This document shows, piece by piece, positions 1 to 12,800 of a DNA stretch of 64,000 bases. The position numbers were made by a program, and so were the translations under genes. Each line of letters starts with the position of its first letter. Position 1 is the first letter of the stretch. The stretch is from an uncultured bacterium (GTDB lineage Bacteria > Bacillota > Negativicutes > Acidaminococcales > Acidaminococcaceae): positions 1-64,000 of the forward strand of contig CAJMQS010000007.1 of NCBI GenBank assembly GCA_905215645.1, read 5' to 3'. Under the pieces are notes generated by a model that had not been told where the DNA came from, made no database searches, and was given only the letters and a program-made list of their open reading frames with translations.

Positions 1-56
1 ACACCATATGAAGCCTATTTCTCGAAGGTGTTGCACTTGGCTTGACAATCCGCCTG

Positions 57-233
57 TGTAGAACCTTTGGACGAAATGATCTCTCAGATTGATTGTGATT
101 CTGGTTCTACAGAATCACAAGGATCCGTCCAGCCAGACGGATCCTGTCCTGAGGCTTCCGACTGCAGACTCCCGACTTCCGACTAAGGGGCTGTGAAGAA
201 ATGAATCCTCATTTCTTCACAGCCCCTTTTTTT
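57..233 (+). repeat. Intergenic structured repeat, copy 1 (left part missing)
   Basis: This is a partial copy of an element also found at 23345-23615, 54643-54912 and 57484-57747. It keeps the GTAGAACC/GGTTCTAC stem (from about 58), the GGATCCGTC/GACGGATCC stem (about 120-143), the heptameric right arm of GACTNCN units (about 155-183) and the closing terminator hairpin. It lacks the left arm and the AAATTTGC palindrome. Bases 1-56 hold no gene I can recognise. Confidence 0.8.
187..233 (+). terminator. Rho-independent terminator closing repeat copy 1
   Basis: An 18-base-pair perfect stem (187-204 with 209-226) has a four-base loop and is followed by seven T on the plus strand. It forms the 3' end of repeat copy 1. 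On the minus strand the hairpin exists but has no T run, so it is a weak stop for the tRNA transcript. Confidence 0.85.
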
Positions 234-239
234 ATCACA

Positions 240-316
240 TGGTGCGATTGGCGCGAGTCGAACGCGCGACCCTCTGCTTAGGAGGCAGATGCTCTATCCA
301 ACTGAGCTACAACCGC
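240..316 (-). tRNA. tRNA-Arg (anticodon CCU)
   Basis: The minus strand folds as a standard tRNA. The seven-pair acceptor stem is GCGGTTG with CAATCGC. The D-arm contains AGCTCAGTTGG. The anticodon stem TCTGC/GCAGA encloses CTCCTAA, giving anticodon CCT. The T-arm contains GGTTCGACT-like bases. The discriminator A at 243 is followed by an encoded CCA (242-240). It decodes AGG arginine codons. It lies downstream of the YbjN-like gene on the same strand. Confidence 0.95.
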
Positions 317-369
317 ATAACATGATTATTATAACAATTGCCGCTCCCGGACGCAAGAGACACCTGTCC

Positions 370-801
370 TTATCCCCAGATTACTTTCATCCACTGTCCA
401 TAGGCCTCTTCCAGATGCTGGGACAGGGTGTTGAACAGGATGTAGACCAGTTCTCCGTCCACTTTCTGTCCCCGGCACAGGATGCAGGCATCCAGCACCA
501 GGTTCCCTTCCTCATCCAGATAATACTTGAAGGCCTTGTATTTCCGGTTGGTCTCATTGATCTGCTTCAGCAGGGCGGTTTCGTTGGTCTTTTTCAGGGC
601 CTTCTGAGCCACCAGGATCCGCACCATGCCATAGATGCTCAGGTCCCAGACCACCACAACGGGCAGCCGGGCTTCCTTCAGAGCCAGGTGGGAACGGAAT
701 ACCACAGGTTTCAGGTCCTCCCCGGAGATTTCCTCCAGGGTGAAGTCTTTCAGTTTTTCCTTGTCCAGGTAGTCCTGGAAACTTTGGGCTTTCGGGTTCA
801 T
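370..801 (-). CDS. YbjN-like domain protein
   Basis: This 143-residue cytoplasmic protein has no signal peptide or membrane segment. Alternating helices and strands, with a hydrophobic strand around residues 45-60 (PVVVVWDLSIYG) and a C-terminal helix ending in WMKVIWG, resemble the YbjN / type III secretion chaperone-like fold. Proteins of this fold are usually small binding or chaperone-like factors, and the specific role here is unknown. The start has AAGGAG five bases upstream. It is the last gene before tRNA-Arg and lies 85 bases downstream of the giant adhesin gene, separated by a GC-rich hairpin. The family assignment is from overall pattern only. Confidence 0.6.
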   Translation of the reverse strand: MNPKAQSFQDYLDKEKLKDFTLEEISGEDLKPVVFRSHLALKEARLPVVVVWDLSIYGMVRILVAQKALKKTNETALLKQINETNRKYKAFKYYLDEEGNLVLDACILCRGQKVDGELVYILFNTLSQHLEEAYGQWMKVIWG

Positions 802-886
802 GCATTCTCCTTTTTTCAGTTCCCCAGAGGGGCTTGCCGGGCGCCGCGGCCCGGTAAGTCCCTGGGGCTGCTTCTACTGCTTTTTC
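802..886 (-). other. Long GC-rich hairpin between adhesin and YbjN-like gene
   Basis: On the minus strand, CCCCAG...CTGGGG encloses CCGGGC/GCCCGG, forming one long interrupted stem. It is followed by AACTGAAAAAAGGAG, which carries the next gene's ribosome site rather than a T run. It is therefore not a canonical terminator. It could stabilise the 3' end of the adhesin mRNA or partly attenuate read-through. Confidence 0.5.
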
Positions 887-3800
887 TTACACTTCTTCCA
901 CGGTGATTTCAGCGTTGGCCGACTGAGATACCGCCTGGGACCCATCCACCAGATCATACCGGTTGGAATAAGTCATTTCCGGATGGAAGTAGGGAGTCCA
1001 GAAGTTGCTGAAATCCCGGTCTTCCAGGGTACGGGTCCAGTTGGTCTCGCTGTACCGCTGGTTGTACACGTAGTTGTGAGGATCCAGATCCACCAGGTTG
1101 CCGTTGCTGAACTGGGTGTGGCCCTGCCGGTCGAACAGCAGGTACATCCACCGGCCGCCCCGGCCTGCATCCGCCAGCCACTGGCTCAGGTTCTCCTGAG
1201 GCCGGGCCAGCTTCGTGTTGATCCAGTACACACTGTGCACCCGTTCATCGGGGCGCGGCGTGGTACCGAACACATCGGTGATCATGGTGCCGTTGCTGAA
1301 GGTGGCCTTGTCAAGTACGAACAGCTTATCCAGCTGCAGGGTACCCTGGCTGGTCTTCAAGGCACCGTTGCGGACCCACAGGTGCGGAACCCGCACCCCA
1401 TTGGCCGCCTTGATGTCCCCGATGGTCAGGCTTTCCACCGGTGCGCCCTGATCGGCCCCGTCCACATCCAGGGTCAGGGTGCTGCTGGCCCCCGGTCTCT
1501 GGGTGATTTCCGCCACATTGATGGCGGACCCGGACAGGGACAGCCGGCTGCCGGCTGCCATATGTTCGATGGCCGTGGTCTTCTGAGGGTTCTTCACATA
1601 GACCGCAATCAGATCCCCGTTGATGGTATCCAGGTACAGGCTGCCGTCCTCCACTTCCACGCCGGCCTTCCTGCCGGCCAGCAGGGAGTACAGATCCACG
1701 TCGCCCACACCTGTATGCTTCAGGGTGATGCTGCCGCTGCCGGCTTCCACCACAGCCCGGTCGCCGCCGGCCTGGCGGTGGCTGTCTTCCATATTGCCCT
1801 GGCCGGTGATGGTCATGGACACATCGCCGTCTTTGGAGGTCACATGGATGTCTTCCGCCTGCTGGGAGTCATTGCCTTCGAACCGGATGGAACCATTGTT
1901 GGTGGCGAACTTGAGGTCTCCACCGCCGGTCACATCCTGCCGCAGGGTAATGGTGCCTTCCTGCCGGGTCTGGGCATCCAGGTTCCGGCCTGCTGCCACC
2001 TTGCCGTCAAAGGTGATGTCACCCTGGCTGGTGGAAGCGGTCAGATCCCGGCCGGCCTTCACATTGCCGCCCATGGTCACATCGCCATTCTGGTTCTTGA
2101 TGGTTGCATCCGTACCGCTCTGGACATCCCCGGTTACGGCCAGGCCGCCGTCCTGCTGGTTATCCATGGTGATGCTGCTGCCAGTGGTGGCACTGCCGTT
2201 CTGGCGGAGGCCCTTCTGAGCAGTCAGTTTGATGGAACCGTCGGTGGCGGTCAGGCCGCCGCCGTTATCCAGGGTGGTCCCGGCCTTCATCCGTACATCC
2301 TGCTGGGCCGTCACTGCGCCAGTATTGCTCATGGCCTCACCGGACTGCAGATCCACAGAACCTCCAGTAGCCGTCAGCGCTCCGCCGTTGGTCAGCTTCG
2401 TGCCGGCTTCCATGGTGAGATCCTCACCGGCCGTTACGGCCTTGCCGTTGGTCATGGACTGACCGGAGGTCAGTTCCACATCCTGACTGCCCGTTACAAC
2501 TCCCTGGTTGTTCAGGTCGGTCTTGGCGTCCATGGTCACGCCGCCGTCTTTGGCTTCCACATCGCCCTGGTTGGTGATGCTGCTGGTATTGGATTTCATG
2601 GTCACAGAGGTACCGGCCTGTACGATGCCCGTGTTGAGGATTTCATCGGCCGCCGTCAGTTCCACCTTGTTGGTGGCGATCAGACTCTTGTTGATCATGC
2701 CTTTGGTGGATTTCAGGATGATTTCGTCCCCAGTCAGGCCGTCTTCATTTTCCAGCGCCCCGGCCGCATATTCATGGAGCCGGCCGCTGCCCACGGTGAG
2801 AGTTCCCGTGGTCTTCAGATCGGCCTCATCATTGATCAGGCTGATGCCTTCTGCAACTGTCACCGGCCCGTTGACGGTCAGGTCATTCACCGCACCGTTC
2901 ACGTAGTTGCGGACGGTGACGTTCTTGGCCTTGCTGTCAGCGTCGAAGGAAACGGTCAGGTCCTTACTGCCGCCGCTGCCGATGATCACATCGGCGGCAT
3001 CGCTGCCGTTCTTCACGGTCACGGTCTGGAAGTCATTGAAGACTTTCTGGTTATCCAGCTCGGCTCCGCTCTTCAGGTCGATGCCGGAAACTGCATCCAG
3101 GCTGACGGCAGGTGCCGTGATGGCATGGGCCGCAGTCTGGCTGATATGTCCGCCGGCCTTCAGGGCCAGGGTATCCGTGGTCAGGCTGCCTTTGGCCAGG
3201 TTGATGGAACCGGCGGCGTCCAGGGTCACTTTGGCAGCTTTGATCTGGCTGTCCACAGCCGTCACGCCGTCCGCTGCTTCCCGTCCGGCCTGCACCGTGC
3301 CTTCGCTGTGCAGGACGAATTCGTCCTTGCCCTTCACGTTGGCCAGGGTCAGGGTACCGGCATCCCTGCCGCTCAGGTAGATGTTCCCCTTTTCGGCATC
3401 GGCGCTGAGTACGCCGGTGTTCTTCACCCGCAGTCCGTCCGCTGCCAGACCCAGGCTGCCGTCAGAGGAAACCAGGTTCACTTCGTCGCCGTTGATGTAG
3501 CCGCTGGTCTTGCCGCTTTCGGTGGTCATCTTCATGCCGGCATCGGCACTCAGGCTGACCACGCTGCCGGCCACGCTCTGGAGCGTCAGGACCTGGGCTG
3601 CATTGTTGTCCAGCCCGGTCTGGTGCAGGTACAGATTGCCCTTGGTCCGGGCATCCAGGCTGCCGCTCAGGTTGGTCAGGATGTTGTGGGCACTGCTGCC
3701 GATATCACCAGTACCACCGGTGATGGTCAGATTCCGGGCAGTGATGCCGCCTTCCTCCATCTTCACGCCCTTGTCGCTCATAAGCTTCACATCGGCGCTG

Positions 3801-6800
3801 GTGCTGATCTTCCCGGTGATATCCAGGACCGTGTCCTTCACTCCGGCCAGATAGATGCGGCCTGCCCCGGCGGTGTTGCTGCCGTTGGCGTTCAGGGTCA
3901 CCTTTCCGCCGTTCAGCTGGAGGGTGACGGGCTGCTGCTGCCGGACCGTCAGACTGGTGTCGTTCCAGGTCAGATCCCCGGCCTTGGCCTGGGACAGGAT
4001 CTGGAGGTTCTCCAGTTTGTTCAGATCCGCATAGGCGATTTCCTTGGCCGCTCCATCCACGCCGATGTTCTTCCCGGCATTCAGGGTGATATTCTTCCCT
4101 TTGATATTGGGGGTGGCCACCGTCACCACTTCATCCTTGGGCGAAGCGTTGAGCACGCTGTCCTGGATGGCGTAGAGCAGGTCATTCTGGCTCCAGCCGT
4201 AGGCCTTGCTGCTGCTTACATCTGCATAAGCCAGGATGAAATCCTGTTCTTCCGTGGTGTAGCCCTTGCCGTCGAAGTAGGCCTTCCGGGCGGCGTCGTA
4301 GGTCTTGTACGCTGCTTCCAGGGCCGCATCGTCACCGGCGTTGGCTTTCACAGCCTTTTCGTAGGCGGCTTTCGCTGCCTGCAGACCGGTGTCAGAAGCC
4401 GCATAGGAAGCATAGTCCGCAGCCTCCGCTTTGTAGCTGTCCAGGGTATGGCTGCTGTTTGCGGCAGCCAGTTTGGTTCCCTGTACTTCCAGCCCGTCCA
4501 GCCGTTCCTTCTTCGCTGCTTCCGCAGCCTTGGTATGGCTGTCCGCATTTTCGTCGGCCACCAGGCCCATTTCCTTCCACAGGCTCAGTTTATCCTTGCC
4601 GCTGGAAAGGGTCCCTTCGCCGGTCACATCCTCGAAGCTGCCGTCCGTGGTCAGAGTCACGTCCCCATTGCTGGAGACAATGTGCCCCAGCCGCATATTG
4701 CTGCCGCTGCCAGCGTTGGTCAGGGTAATATTCCCGGCGGCCTGGGCATTCAGGCTGGCCGACAGAGGATCACTGTCCACAGGGGAGTCTGCCGTGGCCA
4801 CGGCCCCATTAATGGCACCCTTCCGGCTGATCAGGTCGATCCGGTTCCCCTTCAGGGTACTGCTGCCCTTCAGGTTCCCGTCCGCCTGCAGATAGAGGCT
4901 GCCGCTGCCGGCCACGGCCTTGTCCACCGTCAGATCGCCCTTGTCGGATTTCAGGGTCACGCTGCCGCCGTCACTGTTCAGGCTGATGGCCGCCCCAGTC
5001 CCCAGGGCGCTGTGGGCCAGAGTGATATTGCCCTGGGCCTGGGCCGTCAGGCTGTCCGTATTCACGGAAGCCCCGTCCTGGGTGGTAATGCCGCCGCCCG
5101 TGCTGGTCAGGGACACCTTGCCGCCGCTGCCTGCCGACGTAATGCTGCCGGCCAGGTCCACATTTTTGGCACCGGTGATGGAAATGGTATCCTTGCCCTG
5201 GGTCAAAAAGCCCACATCGATGGGTTTGTCCGCCTGGATGGAGTAGGTACTGCTGGTGGAATTCCCCACCGTCTCCGTCCATCTGTATTTGGCCTTCCCA
5301 TAACCAAACACCTTGCCCCAGAAGCCTTTGTACTCGGTGGTCACCGTCACATCGCTGTAGCTTGGATTACTGTCATCGATATACTGTTTCGTGGTCACTT
5401 CGTAGGCATTATCCTGTTTGCCCTTGGTGATGACCATACCGGAATCCAGGGTCTGGTCCCCGGAAATCTGGTATTCAGAAGGAGTCTGGACATTCCCCAG
5501 ATCATCCTTGATGCTGGCCAGGAATTCCCCGGTGTTCTTGTACTTGATCAGGCCCCACGCCAGGAAATTCTTATCGTACTCATGGACCTTCACCGTCTTG
5601 CCGCCAGTAGTCCCGCCCGTCCATTTCAGGGTCTGGGCATCGGGAGTGTACACGGCGGAGTCCACCGTACTGGTGGTCACCTTGCTGCTGCTGTCGGTCA
5701 CCGTCACCGTGGTCTTTCCGCCATTGTTCCGGTACTCCGTCTGCTTGTTGCTGTTGGTATCCTTGATGCTGATCAGCCCGTCGATATCCTGGTTCCGGAT
5801 GGTGTTCACCGTCAGATCCCGGGGCACCGCACTGGTGTCGATGGAAACATCCGGTGTTCCGTCCATGGCCAGCAGACGGCCGGTGCCGCTGGTGCTGGCC
5901 ACCGCCCCGTTGATGTAGATCTTGCCGCCGGCCGGCGCAATGGCTTCCGTGAGCAGATGTTTCGTGTACGGGTTGTAATAGGTCTTCACAGCATATTCCC
6001 AGACGCCCCGCTGCTGGTTGTAGTAGGAGCCCCCGTTGTTGATCAGGTAACTGGCGTTGCCCAGCACCTGGTCGTCAGTCAGGGCCACCTTATTGAAATT
6101 CCAGGCCAGGTCCTTGAGGAAGACCTTGCTGTCATCTGCCATGGTCAGGGTGGTCTTGTAGGTGTCATACCCGCTCTGGACCAGTCCGTCGATGATCACG
6201 TTTTTGCCCGACAGGTACACGTTCTGTCCGGCGTGGATGCCGGCAGAAGCATCCCTGTTGCTGAAGGCCGTCCGGATGGCTTCTTTTTCAGATTCCGTAA
6301 GAGTGGGAACCTGAAGCAAGCGTTTCTCATACTCTTCTTCTGTTTCTGCTTCAGCATTCTCAAAAATTCCTACATATTGCGAATAGAATTCCTGGATTTT
6401 CTTCGCAATGCTGTCGTTGATCTGGTACCGGGTGATGGGGTCACTGCCCACCAGCAGCCAGCCGTCGCTGATCTGGGTCACAGACCCCTTGTCCGCGCTC
6501 ATGGTGATGTTCCGGGCGCTGACGTTGGCGGTGCTGTCCACGAAGATGTTCCCGTTGGCGTTTTTCACCGTCACATCGCCGTTGGCATTCTGGATGGTGC
6601 CGAAGATCCCGATATCCGGAGTGGTCACACCGTTGGTGGATGTGCCGGTGCTGCTGAGGATGATTTCCGGTTCGGTGCCGGAGGCACTGCTGCTTTTCAC
6701 CTTTCCGGTAAAGCCGGTGCCCAGGTCGGAGGCCTGGCTCACCTGGCCGTCATTGTAGCGGATTTCGCCGCCCTTGTCCTTGATGATGATATCCCCGGTC

Positions 6801-9800
6801 TTCAGGTACAGGTCGCTGTTGTTGGTGATGTCCACCGACTCAGCGCCCTTGGCCGTCAGGCTTCCGGACCCGCTGACGCTGTCCGCTTCCACATTGATGT
6901 TGCCCCCAGAGACCACGATATCCGGCAGGACCACAGCCCCTACGCCTACAGAATCCAGGACGTTGCCGTCCTTGATGAAGCCGTTCTCGTCCATCATGGT
7001 ACGCAGGCTGTCCATTTCCGCCTTCAGGGTCTTGTATTCATTGGAAGAGGTGGAGTATTCCGCCGCTTTGTCGGAAAGTTCATCATACCGTTTCTTCAGG
7101 CTGTTTGCCAGCAGGACGCTGGATTTTTCCACAGAATCCGGGGAGAACCAGTCCTTGCCCTTGTCCACAGTCACCGTAATGCCGCTTACATCCAGCTCAG
7201 TGTCTTCCCCTTTTCCTTTCGTGGTGCTCTTCCCGTCAATGGTCACAGCCAGATCCGTATGGATCCCCGCCGTCACAGAACCTTTGGACCCCAGGGAAAC
7301 CTTGTTGTCCGTGGTTTCGCTGCCCGTATGGGTACCCAGGGCCGTGGAGGTCACCGAACCATTGCCTTTGTCCCCGGTGTACACATTGTATTCCTGGGCG
7401 CTTTCGGCCACGGTGGTCAGCCCCTTGCCGGCCTTCAGGTTGGTATGGCGGACGGATTCCACTGTTCCGTCGATGGCCACCTGGTTGGCCTGGGTCATGG
7501 TATTGGCCAGGCTGGGCGCAGTGGCGATGGGGAGGGCCGTCCGGTTGTAGGCATCGGAGATGGCGCTGTAATCCAGGCTGGAGTTGATACCCTCCTGATC
7601 CGCTCCGGCATACAGGTTCACATCATTCATGCTTTCCAGCCTGCCTCCGCTGAGGGCGATCTTGTTGGACCGGCTCAGGGTATTGGTCATGCTGGCAGAC
7701 GCAGCCCCCACGGCCCCGCCCTGGGTGTCGGCCACAGTCTTGAAGGAAGCCCTGGTCTCATCATGGGCAGCCAGGGTGATGTCCTGATCGGCCTTGCCCG
7801 TGGTCAGGGTGGAATCGGTGGCGCTGACGCCGTTGTCGTAGGTCACCGTGTTCGTGCTCTTGGCTACGGTCACAGGGATGACGCCGGCACTCTTCAGCTG
7901 GTTCAGGTAGGTCATGGTGCCGCCGGTACCAGCCTCTGCCGTCAGGGAGCCTCCTTCACCGGTGGCAGCCAGGGTGGCCTTGTCCAGGTTCACCTTGGCA
8001 GCATATCCCAGATTGCTGGTCATGGAGTTGGCATTGACGGTGGCCCCGCCGTAGCCGTTGCCCTTCAGGTCCACAGCATGGTCCACTTCGTTGGCCGCCG
8101 TGTATGCCTGGCTGCCGCTGGTGGTCACGCTGCCCGTCACATCGGTCTGGGCCTTGTGGTTTACCGTGGTATCCACTTCCGTACCGCTGCCGTTCAGGAC
8201 AGCAGCCGTCAGGGAGTTGGCCGTCACATCCAGGTTATCGCTGTTGGTGGCGCTGGCCGTCAGGGAAGAAGCCTTCCAGCTGCCGCTGACGCTGGTCCGG
8301 GTATCCGTGGTCAGGTTCGTATTGGCTCTGGCCGCCACAGGGCTGATATTGATGTAGCCACCGCCGCTGCCGTCCGCCTTGCCTTTCAGATTGCCGTACC
8401 CGCTGCTACGCAGGGTCACGCTGCCCAGGCTGCTGGCCGTATCGGCGCCGGCCGCCGTCACCTGCGTAGTCAGCTGGCCGTCCAGATCGGTCTCGTTGGT
8501 GCCGCTGGCGAAGTAACCGCCAATGGTGACACCTTTGGCTGCTGCATCCAGAGCTGCCGTGTTGGAACCGGTCACTGTCAGGGAATCAGTCTTGTAAATG
8601 CCTTTCCCCAGGTCCACCTTTACGGTGGTGGCCTGTTTGGCGCTGGCCTTGTTGACCCCCACACTGGCACCGATGGCCGTGGCATTCCCCACAGCTTCGG
8701 CCTTGGCATTGTCATAGACCGTGGTGGTGGTGTTTCCGCTGCTGTCCTTGGTTTCTTCGCTCTGCTGACCGGAAGAAGCCGTCAGTTCCACGCTGTCCGC
8801 CGTGAAGGAGGATCCTTCTGCCGCCGTCAGGGCCACCGTACCGCCGGCTTCCGCCGTAGCCACGGAGGCACCGCCGCCCACCAGGGAAACCCCTATGGCT
8901 TTGGCATCGGCGCTGACCCTAGGCTGTCCCTGGGCCGTCAGTTCCAGAGTTTCGCCGCTGAGGGCGTTCTTCCCGGTGAGCGCAACCGTGCTGCTGCCCG
9001 TGTCGGAAGCACTGGCCACCACGCCCTGGAGGGTTGCTGCCCCTACCACACCGCCGGTGGTACCGGCAGTCACGGTGTTGGCTCTGCGGCTGGTCACAGC
9101 CACATCCTTCTTTCCGCTCAGGGTGCTGTCCTTCAGGCTCACACCCGTCCCGCTCTTGTTATCGGCCTTGGTGATCAGAGCCCCGCCCCCAAAGGCACCG
9201 GTGGTCACACCGACGACCTTGGCGCTGGTGGCGCCGGTATCTTCGGCCTTCACGGTGATATGGCCCGTGGAATCCTGCGCCGTCTGCAGCGTGCTCTGGT
9301 CCAGGGTAATGGCCGTGCTGCCGCTGGAGCTGCTCTGGGCATAGGCCGCACTGATCCCGGTACCGGCACTGATGTTGCCCTGGTAGGCCGTGATCCCGGT
9401 GGTCCCGCTCTGTTCAGCCAGGACGGACAGGTCTTTGCCAGAGGTCAGGGTACTGCTGCTGACGGTGATGCCGGCATCCTTTTTCGCATCCAGGACCGCC
9501 ACCGTTGCGCTCAGATCCACAACGCCCAGGCTGGCCGAAGCCGCCGTAACCGCTGCATCGGTCTGCCGGTCCGCTTTCAGGCTCAGGGTATCCCCGGTGG
9601 TAATCTTCGAACCGGTCACCGCCACCTGGGTGCCTTTGGCATCACTCTTGCCGGAAGAAACGGTCACGCCGGAAGCATCGGTGCTCTCCACACCGGTATC
9701 CGTATTGTGGAGGGTATCTTTGACCACCTTGCTGCTGGCGGTGCTGTCATCGGCAGTGGCCGTCTGCTGGGAATCCAGGGCCGTATTGGCCTTCTTCAGC

Positions 9801-12800
9801 ACAGCGGCGGTATCAAAGGAAGCTCCCTTGTTCTCGCTGCTGCCGTAGGTATCCGCCAGTTTGGTGCCGATGGAGGTCACCATCACATTGGCATTGATGC
9901 CCAGACCGCCCACCGTAGCACCCACCAGGTTCTGATCCACGTCCAGTTCTTCCCGGGAGGCAACAGCCGCTTTCCGGGCCGTGACGGTGCTCTGGTTCAC
10001 CTTGGCCAGAGTGGAAGTGCCGATGGTGTTGACTCCCACCCCTGCGGCAATGGCGGCACCGCCTGCGCCCAGAGTGGCCGCATTGAATTTGGTGGTCACT
10101 TTGTTATGGGCATCCACGGTGAAGTCCTGATCAGCCCCCACGGTGCTGTTGTCCACCACCGCCGAAGTCTGGCTGTTCACATTGTTGACGGAAATGGTGG
10201 AAGCCGCAGCCCCCACGGACCCGGCCACACCGGCCACTACCGTGGTTACGCCGGTGCTGCTGTCCGCCGCCACTTTCACAGAGCCGGAATCGCTCAGGCT
10301 GCTGTCTTTCTTCGCCGTAACCGTGCTGCCCGCCAGTTCCGCATCCGTGGTAAAGTCATCGTTGACCACACCCACGCCGGCCCCTACGGCACCGGAGACC
10401 ATGGCCGCACTGACAGCTGCAGAAGCGCTGACCAGGGTGGTCTTATGGTCGTGTTTGGCCGAGATTTCCAGGCCCTTATTGGTGCTGGTGATGTTCTTCA
10501 TGGTGGCGGAAACAGAGCCATCCAGTTTGGTGGCCGCAGCTGTTGCCGCCACTGCGCCTGCTCCGTAGACCCCGCCGGCGCCGGCCACGCCGTCCGCATT
10601 GGTGATGACCTCAGACTTCTGGTCCGCCGTTACAGCCACGTTCCGTCCGTTGACGGTCTTCTTCGCCGCAGCCGTACCACTCAGTTCCGCAGCCGTCTTC
10701 CGGCTGAGGATCAGGGTATCCGAAGCCGCGCTGACACCGGCCCCGCCATCGGCGCCGATGCCCACAGACAGGGACCCCACATGGCTTTCGCTGGTGGTCA
10801 CATCCTGGGCTTTCACAGCCACATCATCGGCCGTACTGTTGTCCAGCTTGGCATTGATGTCCGTACCGGTCACCGCTGCCCGGGTGGTCCCACCGATGTT
10901 GTTCACGGTCACCGTGCCGGCGGCCCCTACGGCCACAGTGTCAGAACCGGCCAGTCCGGCGGTCAGGGCCACACTGTTCAGGGTATGGGTACCGGAGGCG
11001 GTCACAACCACGCCCTTCTGCTTGTCGCCCACCGTCCCGTTTTCCTTGCCCCGGGCCTCCAGGGAACTGTCTTCCACGGTGCTTTCCGTATTGCCCGTAA
11101 TGGCATTGTAGCTGACGCCCATGCCCAGCCCGGCATTTCCGGCCGCACCGCTCACCGTCCCGGCAAAGTTGGTGAGGTTTTCCTTCCCGCTGGCCAGTAC
11201 GCCGATGTTGCCGCTGCTGGTCAGAGTGCTGCCGGTCACCGCAGCCTTCACGTTATTGCCGATCTGGTTCACGGCAATGTTCCCTGCCAGAGCTGCCTTA
11301 CCGGCCACAGCGGCGCCCACGCCAATGGACGTGATCGCCGAGTCTCCCGCCGCCTGCACCGTGGTGTGTCTGTCTTTCACCGTGCTGCCGCTCAGGGTGG
11401 CCGTGGTATCCTGGTTGATCCGGTTCACGCTGACCCCGGCACCGCCGGCAAAGTCACCGCCGCCGGCGCCCACCACAGCCAGGCTGTTGATGGTGCTCTT
11501 GCTGTCCGCCTGGACCGTCACATAGGCCCCTTTATCCGTATCTTGATCAACCGTGCTGTCCTGTACTTCCGCCGTCACGGTCTTGTTCACCAGAGCCGTG
11601 GCTGCCGCGCCCTGGACGGCCACCTTGCCGGCACCGCCCACGCCCACAGCTGCCGTGGTCAGGGTGGAACCATCCACTGCCTGTACGGACGTACGCCCGC
11701 TGGTCACATGGGTCAGGGTGGTCTTGTTCAGAGCCGCCCGGGTCTTCTGGCTGGCTTTTTCCGTGCTGGCGGAAGCACCGCCCACATCGTTGTAGGCCAC
11801 GGCGCCGCCCAGAGCCACCTTGCCGCTGGCACTGACGTTCCCGGCAGCAGCCACCCGCACATCGTCGCTTTCCGCTTTCACTTTCACGGCTTTGGCGTTT
11901 GCGATCGTGGTTTCTTTTACGGTGTTGTTCCCGTCTTCAGAGCCCACTTCTCCTACTGCAGCTTCCGTGTCACTGCCCCCATGGTTCACCACCACGGTCC
12001 CGTTCACGGCTGCCGTCTGGCTGGCGGCCACCACGGCCCCCAGGCCGTAGATCTTGCCCGTATTCTTTCCTTCCACGTCCACGCTCACGCCGGTAGAGGG
12101 AGTTTTCGCCATTACGCTGCCTCCGGCCAGGTAGGCACCGATGTGGTTGTCCAGCCCATTGTAGGCCAGGGTGGCCCCCACGCCTGCCGTCTTCCCGTAG
12201 GCCACGGAACCGGCCACGTTCACGGCCTGGGCATTGCTGGACGCATGCACCTTCAGGTCGTCCGTGGTCAGGGTGGAATCCGTCACCTGGGACTGGATCC
12301 GGTTGTCCTGATCCTGCCAGGTCACGCTGCCCATGCCGCCGAAGTCCTTGGAGCCGGCGGCCACACCGGCGGTCACGTTTACCGCCAGGCTGTCCGCTTC
12401 GGCCTGGGAGGCGATCTTACCCGCCGTCAGGGTCGCCCCATCGATCTTGGCCGTAAAGGTATTGTCCAGGTTGGCCACGTTCACCGCCGCGCCGGCCGCA
12501 TTGTCCTTGGACCCGGCCACCACAAAGGCGGCACCCACACTGAGGCTGCCCTTGTTGCCGTCGAAGTCCACGGTTTCACCGGCCGTATCCAGGCCGTTGC
12601 TGCTGTCGGAGGTCTTGTAATAGGAAGCACCCTCCGTATCCACCCCTGCATCCTGGAGCAGGCTTTCCTTCACCCGATAGGTGGCCAGCTGATTCTCATA
12701 GGCCTTGGCCTCGTCCGAACCGCTGGTGGTATCGTGGGCTTTCACGGCGATGGAATCCGCCGTGATGTTGGCATTGTTCGAAATATTCGCATTGACCGTA

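Noticed and set aside
155..185. Heptameric repeat runs as a CRISPR array
   Set aside because: The units are only seven bases, with no spacers and no cas genes.
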